A DNA stretch of 64,000 nucleotides from Stenotrophomonas maltophilia (GTDB lineage: Bacteria > Pseudomonadota > Gammaproteobacteria > Xanthomonadales > Xanthomonadaceae), in NCBI RefSeq assembly GCF_025642255.1, contig NZ_CP106759.1, positions 1,329,501 through 1,393,500 of the forward strand, given 5' to 3'. Position 1 is the stretch's first letter. The number at the start of each line of letters is the position of its first letter. Shown piece by piece: positions 46,736 through 55,667 of the stretch. The position numbers were made by a program, and so were the translations under genes. The notes below the pieces were generated by a model. That model did no database searches. It was not told the origin of the DNA and worked only from the letters and a program-made list of their open reading frames with translations.

Positions 46736-48288
46736 TTGAGCGCTTGCTGTTGAAAGCCCTGCATGCGGTTGGTGCTCTGTGCGCTGTGCAAGCCGCGCAT
46801 GCAGGTTGTATTTCAATCAATGAAGACGATGGCCGCTCTCAGGGCAACGGATTGGTGGTTAAGTTCACGCCGAGCTTGGTTGGCGGAGGAGATGCAGTGG
46901 GCGCCAGTCTCAGTCGCGCGAACGAGGCGGAACCTTACATAAGGATCAGTATCGGTCCTGACCTGTCTGAGTTGAAGAATGAGCCATTCGACTCGAATGG
47001 CGGTTCGGTCTACTACTTGGAAAGCAGTGGTCAAGGGCAACGGATTTGCCGTGCTGAGGAATGGAGAAAGCGGAAATCCAAGCTGACTGGTGAAGCACCT
47101 CCTGAGCGCCTGCATCCTGCGGTGAGGCCCGTGTATCCGTATTTCGAGCTGCACAAGATGTATGAGCTCGATTATGATTCGGTCGGTCAATTGACGTCGA
47201 TTCATGCAACTGACGCGAAGGGGCATAGGGAGACTACGTTCTGTGCGCTCTATGATGATGATGGCCGCATAGAGGTGGCCAATCAGAGTTCCGGGATGAG
47301 CGTTTCGGATGTTCCTGACTTCACGTGCTCGCAGTTACGTGAAAAGGCCTCGAAGAAGATGACCTGGTACTTCACGTATCGGTCGGATGGCGCGTTGGTT
47401 TCAGTTGTTGACAAGGAGGCCACAAGGAAGCGTGGTGAGCAGCCAGAACGTGACGACACGGCAACGGGCGCCGAAACTACGGACGGAGCGTGGATTGCGA
47501 GTGGCTACATGTATGTTGATGGGGCGAATGGTCGCAGAGAAGTGGCGATCACCTTTCACGGAAGTGATAGGCAAGGCCTTTTGGGGGTTCGGGACTCCTC
47601 CATGACTGTCGTGCAATCCGACGCTACTGCGCTCTTCGCGCAGCGTAGCCGGGACCGTCGGCACAAGCTGCGGTATACCTTCCCCGACGAGCGCGTTCCA
47701 ATGGAACTTGCCACGGGATTGTTCGAAGGAGTAACTGACTACACCCGCGTCCGGGAGTACTACCATCGCTCGCATCGACGGATCTTCGAGGTATTCGGAC
47801 CTGGTGCCAAGCAGCCCCACGAACGCCAGTGGCGCACGCTGGATCTGAATCGCCAGGAAAACTACGACGCAAACGGCAGGCTCACGCGGGTGATCCTGTT
47901 CGGCCCGGTTCCCGATAGTGGTGGCTACACCGAGAACCTGCGCGCATACGTAGAGAAGGGTGTGTTGAAGCTTACGCCGCTGACCAGCGGCTACACCTCC
48001 TACCGCGTCTATGACTATGACGCAGCAGGCAACGAGACGCTCTCGTTCGTGTGCTGGCGCCATGAGGTCTCGGCCAACAAGCCGTATGCCCATTTCCCCT
48101 GGTGGGAGCCCGATCCCCGTCCCAAACGCGGTCGTGAAGCCGAACTGCAGTACGGCAGGACGCAGCTGGCAGCCCGCTGTGGCACGCCTGATGGCAAGGT
48201 AATCGTAGAGGGTATGGGGCCGGCGAAGAAGCTGATGGAGACCCGGTACGGATTCGGGACGACGAAGCTTGGATTCCTGAGCGAGTAG
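46732..48288 (+). CDS. Secreted probable immunity protein with YD-like repeats
   Basis: 518 residues from a GTG that overlaps the phospholipase stop (GTGA), with GGAGAG upstream. Signal peptide MIERLLLKALHAVGALCAV-QAAHA sends it to the periplasm, where a Tle5 toxin would act. Repeated phrases YDSVGQLTSI (148), YDDDGRIEV, YRSDGALVSV, YDANGRLTRV (378) and YDAAGNETLS (429) resemble the YD/RHS beta-repeat. Lower GC and more varied codons than its surroundings point to recent transfer. Known Tli5 proteins are often Sel1-repeat or lipoprotein types, so this would be a different immunity fold. Function inferred from position and export only. Confidence 0.65.
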   Translation: MIERLLLKALHAVGALCAVQAAHAGCISINEDDGRSQGNGLVVKFTPSLVGGGDAVGASLSRANEAEPYIRISIGPDLSELKNEPFDSNGGSVYYLESSGQGQRICRAEEWRKRKSKLTGEAPPERLHPAVRPVYPYFELHKMYELDYDSVGQLTSIHATDAKGHRETTFCALYDDDGRIEVANQSSGMSVSDVPDFTCSQLREKASKKMTWYFTYRSDGALVSVVDKEATRKRGEQPERDDTATGAETTDGAWIASGYMYVDGANGRREVAITFHGSDRQGLLGVRDSSMTVVQSDATALFAQRSRDRRHKLRYTFPDERVPMELATGLFEGVTDYTRVREYYHRSHRRIFEVFGPGAKQPHERQWRTLDLNRQENYDANGRLTRVILFGPVPDSGGYTENLRAYVEKGVLKLTPLTSGYTSYRVYDYDAAGNETLSFVCWRHEVSANKPYAHFPWWEPDPRPKRGREAELQYGRTQLAARCGTPDGKVIVEGMGPAKKLMETRYGFGTTKLGFLSE

Positions 48289-48382
48289 CCCGGTGCGTCC
48301 TTCTGAGGCTCAGAGCAGACCCGCTAAGCGGAGGTTGCGGCAAGCAACGAGGCCCGGCGGGCTCACCCCTGAGACCCACCGC

Positions 48383-48486
48383 TTTTCCACAATCACTGTG
48401 GAACGACGCGCAATCAACCTGTGGATAGGTGACGCAGAGCCTTCTGCACAGAGGGTCTGCGTGGCGTGGTGAGAAAATCACCACGC
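48383..48486. repeat. Right border repeat of the effector island, DnaA-box-like
   Basis: Counterpart of the 40048 repeat: TTTTCCACA (48383-48391), CTGTGGAAC, AACCTGTGGATAG (48416-48428), CGCA, CTGCG, GTGGTGAGAAAA, all in the same order. Lies between the island and the miaB stop. Similarity over the whole copy is moderate, near 60 per cent by eye, with the DnaA-like words unchanged. Confidence 0.6.
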
Positions 48487-48487
48487 C
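48463..48487. terminator. Perfect hairpin downstream of miaB
   Basis: Arms GGCGTGGTGA (48463-48472) and TCACCACGCC (48478-48487) with loop GAAAA; on the minus strand it follows the miaB stop (48534) by about 47 bases and has a TTTTC loop but no U tract. May end miaB transcripts now that phoH no longer follows. Confidence 0.55.
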
Positions 48488-48533
48488 TGCCGCGTGGGGC
48501 GCAAGCCGTACATGGCTTCCCCCACTCCAGCGA

Positions 48534-49955
48534 TCAGCCTTCCGTCACCACCCGCCCGCGCAGCGAATTGGTCAATGCCTCGGTGATCACCACATCCACG
48601 AACTGACCGATCAGGCGTGCCGGCGCCGGGAAGTTCACCGAGCGCATGTTCTCGGTCTTGCCGGTCAGCTCGTTCGGGTTCTTCCGCGACGGGCCTTCCA
48701 CCAGTACCGTCTGCACGGTGCCGACCATCTTTGCGGAAATGCCGGCGGCGTGCGCGTTGATGCGCTCCTGCAGGCGCGACAGCCGCGCGTGCTTCTCGGC
48801 ATCGCTGAGCGTGTCTTCCAGGTCGGCGGCCGGAGTGCCCGGGCGTCGCGAATAGAGGAAGGAGAAGCTGTGGTCGAAGCCGATGTCCTCGATAAGTTTC
48901 ATGGTCTTCTCGAAGTCCGCCTCGGTCTCGCCAGGGAAGCCGACGATGAAGTCCGAACTGATCGAGATATCCGGGCGCACCGCGCGCAGCTTGCGGATCT
49001 TCGACTTGAACTCCAGCGCGGTGTAGCCGCGCTTCATCGCCGACAGGACGCGGTCGCTGCCGGCCTGCACCGGCAGATGCAGGAAGTTGGCCAGCTGCGG
49101 CACATCCCGGAACGCGTCTACCAGCGAGTCGCTGAACTCCAGCGGGTGCGAGGTGGTGAAGCGGATGCGGCCGACGCCATCGATCTCGGCGATGGTGCGG
49201 ATCAACAGGCCCAGATCGGCGAACTCGCCATCGCCATACGGGCCACGGTAGGCGTTGACGTTCTGGCCGAGCAGGTTGATCTCGCGTACGCCCTGCGCGG
49301 CCAGCTGTGCCACTTCCACCACCACGTCCTCGAATGGACGGCTGACTTCGGTGCCGCGGGTGTAGGGCACCACGCAGAACGAGCAGTACTTCGAGCAGCC
49401 TTCCATGATCGACACGAACGCCGACGCGCCTTCAGCGCGCGGCTCCGGCAGGCGGTCGAACTTCTCGATTTCCGGGAAGCTGATGTCCACCTGCGGTCGC
49501 TTCTGCTCGCGACGCGCTCGGATCAGCTCCGGCAACCGGTGCAGGGTCTGCGGGCCGAACACCAGGTCCACGAACGGCGCGCGCTTGATGATGGCTTCGC
49601 CCTCCTGCGAAGCGACACAGCCACCGACGCCGATGATGACCTCGCGGCCCTGGTTCTTCAGTCCCTTCCAGACGCCGAGCTGGCTGAACACCTTCTCCTG
49701 CGCCTTCTCGCGGATGGAACAGGTGTTGACCAGGATGACGTCGGCATCCTCCGGGGTGTCGGTCAGCACCAGGCCGTCGCTGGCGGCGAGCACGTCGGCC
49801 ATCTTGGCCGAGTCGTACTCGTTCATCTGGCAACCGTGGGTCTTGATGTACAGCTTGCCCTTGATCTGCTCCGGCGTGCGCGGAGCGGAGGGCAGGGCAA
49901 CGAGCGGGGTGCCGCCCGGCGTGGCGGGCGGAAAGACGTCTGGCGTCCCGGTCAT
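48534..49955 (-). CDS. miaB: tRNA-2-methylthio-N6-isopentenyladenosine-37 synthase MiaB
   Basis: 473 residues. UPF0004 domain with cluster Cys in THGCQMN (Cys42), NTCSIRE and VGGCVAS; radical-SAM site [12 protein letters not shown] domain at the C terminus ([12 protein letters not shown] to VDVVITEAL). It methylthiolates i6A37 in tRNAs. In relatives phoH follows directly; here the effector island lies between. A TAGAAT hexamer at 49992-49997 (minus strand) could be its -10, but no good -35 is seen. Confidence 0.95.
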   Translation of the reverse strand: MTGTPDVFPPATPGGTPLVALPSAPRTPEQIKGKLYIKTHGCQMNEYDSAKMADVLAASDGLVLTDTPEDADVILVNTCSIREKAQEKVFSQLGVWKGLKNQGREVIIGVGGCVASQEGEAIIKRAPFVDLVFGPQTLHRLPELIRARREQKRPQVDISFPEIEKFDRLPEPRAEGASAFVSIMEGCSKYCSFCVVPYTRGTEVSRPFEDVVVEVAQLAAQGVREINLLGQNVNAYRGPYGDGEFADLGLLIRTIAEIDGVGRIRFTTSHPLEFSDSLVDAFRDVPQLANFLHLPVQAGSDRVLSAMKRGYTALEFKSKIRKLRAVRPDISISSDFIVGFPGETEADFEKTMKLIEDIGFDHSFSFLYSRRPGTPAADLEDTLSDAEKHARLSRLQERINAHAAGISAKMVGTVQTVLVEGPSRKNPNELTGKTENMRSVNFPAPARLIGQFVDVVITEALTNSLRGRVVTEG

Positions 49956-50058
49956 GGCGCTTAATCCATTCGGGTGGCGGGAAAGCGGGCAATTCTACCC
50001 GCATCCTGCGCCTCCCGCCGCGGTGCACGCTCATGGGGCACGGCCCCTGCCGCGCCCG

Positions 50059-50081
50059 GTAGCGCCGGGCCGTGCCCGGCG
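50059..50081. repeat. SMAG/REP element
   Basis: Single unit beginning GTAGCGCCGGGC and ending GCCCGGCG, between the glutathione transferase stop (50089) and miaB. Confidence 0.75.
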
Positions 50082-50088
50082 GGCGCCC

Positions 50089-50709
50089 TTACGCCGCGAT
50101 CAGCTCCGCGTCGATCTGCCGCGAGCGGTCGAAGGCCGTCAATGCGCCCATCCGGGCGATGTAGTCCGCCGTGGCGGGGGCGGGCTGCACCAGCCCGAAA
50201 TCGGTGGTCCATTTCAGGGCATTGCCCCACAGCACGTCGGCGGCGCTCATTTCCTCACCCAGCAGGTAAGGCCCCTGCGCCAGCTGCGCCTCGATCACCT
50301 GCAGGACGGTTTCGGCGTCGTTGTAGGGCGACATCGACTGCGGGGGCGGGTCGCGGCGCATCGCGCGGTCGATCATCGCCGGCTCGAAACAGGCGCCGTA
50401 GAAAGCCATCCAGCGCAGGTAGGGGCCGCGCAGCGGCGAGCCGATCGGCGGCGCCAGGCCGGCTTCGGGGTAGAGATCGGCCAGGTACAGGTAGATCGCC
50501 ACCTGCTCGGTCACCAGCGCGCCCTCATGGATGATCGCCGGCACTTTGCCCATCGGGTTGATGGCCAGGTAGGCCGGGGCCAGGTTGGCGCCGGCTTTCA
50601 GGTCCAGCACATGCAGGCGGTAGTCGGCACCCAGGGCTTCAAGCAGGGCCACGGCGCCGCTCGAGCGTGAACGGGCAGCGTGATAGAGGGTGATCTGGCG
50701 GGACGTCAT
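50089..50709 (-). CDS. Glutathione S-transferase family protein
   Basis: 206 residues from ATG 50709 with AAGGAG eight bases upstream. The thioredoxin-like N domain opens ITLYHAARSRSSGAVALLEA, with Ser (SRSSG) at the usual catalytic place, and has NPMGKVPAI for glutathione binding and a helical C domain (YLLGEEMSAADVLWG). Cytosolic; substrate unknown. Divergent from a WYL-type regulator that is broken, which may have freed its expression. Confidence 0.85.
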   Translation of the reverse strand: MTSRQITLYHAARSRSSGAVALLEALGADYRLHVLDLKAGANLAPAYLAINPMGKVPAIIHEGALVTEQVAIYLYLADLYPEAGLAPPIGSPLRGPYLRWMAFYGACFEPAMIDRAMRRDPPPQSMSPYNDAETVLQVIEAQLAQGPYLLGEEMSAADVLWGNALKWTTDFGLVQPAPATADYIARMGALTAFDRSRQIDAELIAA

Positions 50710-50790
50710 GGCAGTGCTCCTTGCAGCAGAGGGGTGAACTGGGGCCCATGCTGGGGCACTATTGCGGACGACTTCTGTCCTCGATCCCTC

Positions 50791-51758
50791 ATGCGCCATA
50801 CCGCCCATCGCCTGCTCCGCCTGATCGCCCTGCTGCAGGCCCGCCGACAGTGGTCGGGGGCTGAGCTGGCCGAGCGCATGGGGGTGGACCGGCGCAGCAT
50901 CCGCCGCGACATCGAGCGCCTTCGTGAGCTTGGCTATCCGGTCAGGGCATCGGCCGGGGTAGGGGCGGCTATCAGCTGGGGGCGGGCGCACCGGTACTGC
51001 CGATGCTGCTGGACGAAGAGGAGGCGACGACCCTGGCCATCGCCCTGCGTGCGGCCTCCGCCACGGTGGCCGGCATCGACGAGACCGCGCGCGGTCTGCT
51101 GTCCAAGCTCGATCCACTGGTGCCGACCCGCCGCCGCCAGCAGGCTGGCGAGGTGCACGCCGCTACCGCGACGCTGTCGGATCTGCCTTCCACCGATGCA
51201 CGTCTGCTGGGGCGCCTGGCCCAGCATTGCCGCCAGGCAACCCGGCTGGCCTTCGAGTATCGCAGCGCGCAGGACGCGGTGACCCAGCGCGAGGTCGAGG
51301 CCCAGCATCTGGTCAACTACGGACGTCGCTGGTACCTGCTGGCCTGGGATCTGGGCCGCCAGGACTGGCGCACGTTGCGGGTGGACCGGATGGGCGCGGT
51401 GCGCGCGCTGGCCGAGCCCGGCCTGCATCGGCGCACGCCCGCACCGCCGGATGTGATGGTGCGGCAGGCGGTCAGCCAGGCGCCGTTCGCACTGCAGGCG
51501 GTGCTGCGCCTGGCCGGCAGCCACACCGAGCTGGAAGGTCGCATTCCCCCCTGGTGTGGCGTGCTCGAAGCCGAGGGTGCCGATCACTGCCTGCTGCGCA
51601 TGGGCGCGGAAAGCCGCGGCATGATGCTGGCGCAGATTCTCAGCCTCGACCGGGTGCCGCTGGAGCTGTGGACCACGCCGCCGGCGCTGCGCCAGGAACT
51701 GGCGCAGCGCCTGGGCGGGCTGGCGCAGCTGCTGGCTGTGCCTGACGTCACAGGCTGA
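50791..51758 (+). pseudogene. YafY/WYL-domain transcriptional regulator, frameshifted
   Basis: An HTH_11-type start (AELAERMGVDRRSIRRDIE) runs in one frame to about 50960, and a WYL-domain part (ARLLGRLAQHCRQATRLAF, LVNYGRRWYLLAWDL) in the next frame to 51758. The family has VGGGYQLG at the joint; here the G run at 50962-50965 is one base short, so the reading shifts from VGA to GGYQLGAG. Restoring one G gives about 322 residues, the normal length. Either a recent loss or a homopolymer sequencing error. It would bind the shared region with the GST gene and sense a small ligand via WYL. Confidence 0.8.
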
Positions 51759-51804
51759 GCCGCACGGCTTGGCAACGCGGGGCGAAGCTGGGACACTCGC
51801 GGCC

Positions 51805-52722
51805 ATGAAGGGGAGACTGGGGACAACGGCGATCATCATCGCTGCGCTGACCGCTGCGCCGGCCAGCGCCGGCACCCTGTACAAGTGCCAGGGGGCAGAC
51901 GGGGTCACCAGCTATGTGAGCAAGCGTGTGGCCGGTGCCCAATGCAGCACCATCAGCTACAGCCGGGAGGCCGCCCGCCCGGCCCGCCCGGCAGCGACTG
52001 TCGCCAGGCCTGTGCCGGCCACCGTGGCCAGCATCGAGCGCAATCCGGTGGCGGTGGCCGCCAGTGCAGCCGTGCCCGTGCCGGCTGCACCGGTGCCTGC
52101 TTCGACTCCGGCAGTTGCTGCCGGCACGTCCCGCACCGGGCGCATGGTCAGTGGCCAGGTCTATTCCTATATGAAGGATGGGGTGCGCCACTACACCAGT
52201 GCGCGGCCCAGCCAGGTTGCCCACCTGGGGCCGGTGCGCACCATCCGCTACAGCTTCATGGAGCGCTGCTACGCCTGCGGGGCCAACCCGCGCGTGGACT
52301 TCGGCACCGTGCGTCTGAACACGACGGCGTTCAAGACCGAGATCGCTTCGGCCGCGCGCGAGTTCGGCGTGGAGGAGGCGGTGGTCCGGGCGATCATCCA
52401 TGCCGAGTCGGCCTACAATCCGACCGCACTCAGCCGCGCCGGTGCGCAGGGCCTGATGCAGCTGATGCCGCCGACTGCCGCGCGCTTCGGGGTCAGTGAT
52501 TCCTACGATGCGGGCCAGAACATCCGTGGCGGCGTGCAGTACCTGTCGTGGCTGCTGAAGCGATTCAACGGCAACCTCACCCTGGCCGCCGCCGGTTACA
52601 ACGCCGGGGAAGGTGCGGTCGACCGCCATGGTGGCGTGCCCCCTTACAGCGAAACCCAGTACTACGTGCGTCGGGTGGGCCAGCTGGCCGAGCGTTACCG
52701 CAGTGCCTTGAGTCACCAGTAG
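51805..52722 (+). CDS. Lytic transglycosylase with DUF4124-like N terminus
   Basis: 305 residues from ATG 51805 (MKGRLGTTAIIIAALTAAPA), the start of a signal peptide. A DUF4124-like part (TLYKCQGADGVTSYVSKRVA) and a Pro/Ala linker precede the SLT domain, with catalytic Glu in IIHAESAYNPTALSRAGAQG and LMQLMPPTAARFGV, then YNAGEGAVDRHGG. It cleaves peptidoglycan strands in the periplasm. Standing alone before the cytochrome bc1 operon. Might remodel wall for envelope machines, but nothing nearby shows this. Confidence 0.88.
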   Translation: MKGRLGTTAIIIAALTAAPASAGTLYKCQGADGVTSYVSKRVAGAQCSTISYSREAARPARPAATVARPVPATVASIERNPVAVAASAAVPVPAAPVPASTPAVAAGTSRTGRMVSGQVYSYMKDGVRHYTSARPSQVAHLGPVRTIRYSFMERCYACGANPRVDFGTVRLNTTAFKTEIASAAREFGVEEAVVRAIIHAESAYNPTALSRAGAQGLMQLMPPTAARFGVSDSYDAGQNIRGGVQYLSWLLKRFNGNLTLAAAGYNAGEGAVDRHGGVPPYSETQYYVRRVGQLAERYRSALSHQ

Positions 52723-52801
52723 TCCGGCCGGTGCCGGTGCCGACTGACGGCCCATCGCCGGCTGCCGGTCGGCACACGGTGCAAAGAGTTGTTGCAATGC
52801 G

Positions 52802-52831
52802 TTGTGTGGCGCGTAACGGTTCCGCTACACT
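52802..52831 (+). promoter_or_regulatory. Probable promoter of petABC
   Basis: TTGTGT (52802-52807) and TACACT (52826-52831) are 18 bases apart, about 80 bases before the petA ATG. Only a fair match; no other candidate is better in the 189-base gap. Confidence 0.4.
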
Positions 52832-52911
52832 CGCCCATGATTCAATGCGGCTCTGGCCCCCACCAGACCGCTGGCAGCCTTAAAGCTACCTAATCAATAT
52901 CGGAGTGCCGG

Positions 52912-53532
52912 ATGGCCAACGATGGGGTACACGATCCAGTCAATACCGGACGTCGGCGTTTTCTTACTGCCACCACAGCCGTGGTTGGCGCCGTCGGCGT
53001 CGGATTCACCGCAGTTCCTTTCATCAAATCGTGGAACCCCAGTGCCCGCGCGAAGCTCGCGGGAGCACCGGTGGTGGCCGATATCAGTGCCCTGCAGGAA
53101 GGCCAGCGCCTGATCGTGGAATGGCGCGGCCAGCCCATCTGGATCGTCAAACGGTCCAAGGCGATCCTCGACGCGCTGCATGGGCTCGACGACCGCCTCA
53201 AGGACCCGGAGTCCGGCGAGAAGGACCAGCAGCCCGCCTACGTGCTCAAGCAGAATCCCGAGCTGCGCTCGATCAAGCCCGATGTGTCGGTACTGGTCGG
53301 CCTGTGCACGCATCTGGGCTGCTCGCCGGAGATGGTGGCCGAGATCCGCCCCGAACCGTATGACCCGCAGTGGAAGGGCGGCTACTTCTGCCCCTGCCAC
53401 AAGTCGCGCTTCGACATGTCCGGCCGCGTCTTCAAGGACGTGCCGGCGCCGATCAACCTGCTGGTGCCACCGCACCACTACCAGGACGACAACACGCTCA
53501 TCATCGGTGTCGATCCGGAGGGGGCAGCCTGA
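52912..53532 (+). CDS. petA: Ubiquinol-cytochrome c reductase Rieske iron-sulfur subunit
   Basis: 206 residues. A twin-arginine-type start (TGRRRFLTATTAVVG) with a membrane helix, then the Rieske fold: [2Fe-2S] ligands Cys132 and His134 in CTHLGC, Cys160 and His163 in CPCH, with Cys137 and Cys162 for the disulfide. It passes electrons from ubiquinol to cytochrome c1 in complex III. GGAG eight bases before ATG. Stop overlaps the petB start by one base (TGATG). Confidence 0.96.
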   Translation: MANDGVHDPVNTGRRRFLTATTAVVGAVGVGFTAVPFIKSWNPSARAKLAGAPVVADISALQEGQRLIVEWRGQPIWIVKRSKAILDALHGLDDRLKDPESGEKDQQPAYVLKQNPELRSIKPDVSVLVGLCTHLGCSPEMVAEIRPEPYDPQWKGGYFCPCHKSRFDMSGRVFKDVPAPINLLVPPHHYQDDNTLIIGVDPEGAA

Positions 53533-54791
53533 TGGCCAATATCCTGAGCCGTACCGCGACAGGCGTCGCCGACTGGGTCAACGCCCGCGCGCCGGGGCTG
53601 ATGCCGATCTACCGCAAGCACGTCAGCGAGTACTACGCGCCGAAGAACTTCAACATCTGGTACTACTTCGGTTCACTGGCGCTGCTGGTGCTGGTCAACC
53701 AGATCGTCACCGGCATCTTCCTGACGATGCACTACAAGACCAGCGCGGCGGAGGCCTTCGGCTCCATCGAATACATCATGCGTGATGTCGAGTGGGGCTG
53801 GCTGATCCGTTACATGCACTCCACCGGTGCATCGCTGTTCTTCATCGTGGTCTACCTGCACATGTTCCGCGGGCTGCTGTATGGCAGTTACCAGAAACCG
53901 CGCGAGCTGGTGTGGATCCTGGGCATGCTGATCTACCTGGTGCTGATGGCCGAGGCCTTCATGGGCTACGTGCTGCCGTGGGGCCAGATGTCGTTCTGGG
54001 GCGCCAAGGTGATCATCTCGCTGTTCGGCGCGATTCCGGTGATCGGCAATGGCCTGACCGAGTGGATCATGGGCGATTACCTGCCCAGCGATGCCACGCT
54101 CAACCGCTTCTTCGCGCTGCACGTGATCGCACTGCCTCTGGTGCTGCTGCTGCTGGTGGTGCTGCACCTGGGCGCGCTGCATGAAGTGGGGTCCAACAAC
54201 CCGGATGGCGTGGAGATCAAGAAGGGGCCCAAGGGCAACCGCTGGTCGCCCAATGCACCGGCCGATGGCATTCCCTTCCATCCTTACTACACGCTCAAGG
54301 ATGGCGTCGGCGCCGGCTTCCTGCTGATCATCGCCGCCTTCATCATCTTCTTCGCCCCCGGCTTTGGTGGCCTGTTCCTGGAGCACGACAACTTCACCGA
54401 GGCCAACCGGCTGGTGACCCCGGAACACATCAAACCGGTGTGGTACTACACCCCGTACTACGCGATGCTGCGCGTGGTGCCGAACAAGCTCGGTGGCGTG
54501 CTGGTGATGTTCTCGGCGATCGCCATCCTGTTCCTGGTGCCCTGGCTGGACAAGGCGCGGGTGAAGTCGGTGCGCTACCGCGGCTGGATCTCGAAGGTGA
54601 TGCTGGGCATGCTGGCCGTGTGCTTCGTGTGGCTGGGCGTGATCGGTTCCGGTCCGGGTACGGACGTGCACGAGACCTACATCGGGCGGGTGCTGACCTT
54701 CCTGTACTTCGCGTTCTTCATCACCATGCCGCTATGGACAAGGCTGGACAAGACCAAGCCGGTACCGGAGAGGGTGACCACGCATGACTGA
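53532..54791 (+). CDS. petB: Cytochrome b of the bc1 complex
   Basis: 419 residues with eight to nine helices. Quinone- and heme-site phrases are present: WGWLIRYMHSTGASLFF, GYVLPWGQMSFWGAKVI, PEW-like TPEHIKPVWYYTPYYAML. Heme His pairs lie in RYMHS/YLHMF and ALHVIA/VLHLGALH. Carries both hemes b and the Qo and Qi sites. ATG 53532; upstream in-frame extension is inside petA. Overlaps petC by eight bases. Confidence 0.96.
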   Translation: MANILSRTATGVADWVNARAPGLMPIYRKHVSEYYAPKNFNIWYYFGSLALLVLVNQIVTGIFLTMHYKTSAAEAFGSIEYIMRDVEWGWLIRYMHSTGASLFFIVVYLHMFRGLLYGSYQKPRELVWILGMLIYLVLMAEAFMGYVLPWGQMSFWGAKVIISLFGAIPVIGNGLTEWIMGDYLPSDATLNRFFALHVIALPLVLLLLVVLHLGALHEVGSNNPDGVEIKKGPKGNRWSPNAPADGIPFHPYYTLKDGVGAGFLLIIAAFIIFFAPGFGGLFLEHDNFTEANRLVTPEHIKPVWYYTPYYAMLRVVPNKLGGVLVMFSAIAILFLVPWLDKARVKSVRYRGWISKVMLGMLAVCFVWLGVIGSGPGTDVHETYIGRVLTFLYFAFFITMPLWTRLDKTKPVPERVTTHD

Positions 54792-55533
54792 GCGCTGGAT
54801 GGTCCGGCTGGCCCTCGCGGCCGCCCTGATGCTGGGCAGTTTCCTGGCCACCGCTGCCGAAGGCGGCACCAAGCTGCTGCAGGCCGGCAATGACCTCGGT
54901 GACCGCGCATCGCTGCAGCGCGGCGCGCAGCTGTACATGAACTACTGCTCCAGCTGCCACGCGCTGAAGTACCTGCGCTACTCGCGGATGGCGCAGGACC
55001 TGGGGCTGACCGAGGAAGAGGTGATGAACAACCTCAACTTCACCGGTGCGGCAATCGGCGATCCGGTGCCGGTGGCGATGCCCAAGGAGCAGGCCGAGAA
55101 GTGGTTCGGCAAGATGCCGCCGGACCTGAGCCTGATCTCGCGTGTGCGGGGCAGCGACTGGGTCTACACCTACCTCAAGTCGTTCTATCTCGACAGCAGC
55201 CGCCCGCTGGGCTGGAACAACGCGTTGTTCGCCAACGCCTCCATGCCCAACCCGCTCTGGGAAATGCAGGGCCTGCAGCATGCCGTGCACGGCAAGGCCG
55301 AAGGGCCAGGCATGGACCCGCCGGTGACCGGGCTGCGCATCGACAGCCCCGGCTCGGTTGATGCCGGCCAGTACGACCAGGCCGTGCGGGACATCACCAA
55401 CTTCCTCGAATACGCCGGCGAACCGGCCGCGCTCAAGCGGCAGCAGCTGGGCGTGTGGGTGATCCTGTTCCTGGCCCTGTTGACCTTCCTGGTGTACCTG
55501 CTGAAGAAGGAATACTGGAAGGACGTTCACTGA
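54784..55533 (+). CDS. petC: Cytochrome c1
   Basis: 249 residues. Signal peptide (to about 25), heme-binding CSSCH at residues 55-59, an axial Met region further on (ANASMPNPLWEM) and a C-terminal membrane anchor (VWVILFLALLTFLVYLLKK). Accepts electrons from the Rieske protein. Last gene of petABC. Confidence 0.95.
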   Translation: MTERWMVRLALAAALMLGSFLATAAEGGTKLLQAGNDLGDRASLQRGAQLYMNYCSSCHALKYLRYSRMAQDLGLTEEEVMNNLNFTGAAIGDPVPVAMPKEQAEKWFGKMPPDLSLISRVRGSDWVYTYLKSFYLDSSRPLGWNNALFANASMPNPLWEMQGLQHAVHGKAEGPGMDPPVTGLRIDSPGSVDAGQYDQAVRDITNFLEYAGEPAALKRQQLGVWVILFLALLTFLVYLLKKEYWKDVH

Positions 55534-55667
55534 TTCTGCCGCCGGCCGTTGGCTGGGCCTATTGGCTTTTGTGATGGTCGGTTGCACACTCGGGGAGAAG
55601 TCGACCGCTGGCACGGTGCTGGCGGCGCCGATGCGGCAGGCGGTCTCCTGTCGTAGGAGAGCCTTTG

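Noticed and set aside
50680..51282. 200-residue intact protein at this place
   Set aside because: Its second half is out-of-frame reading of a WYL domain; one missing G explains both pieces.
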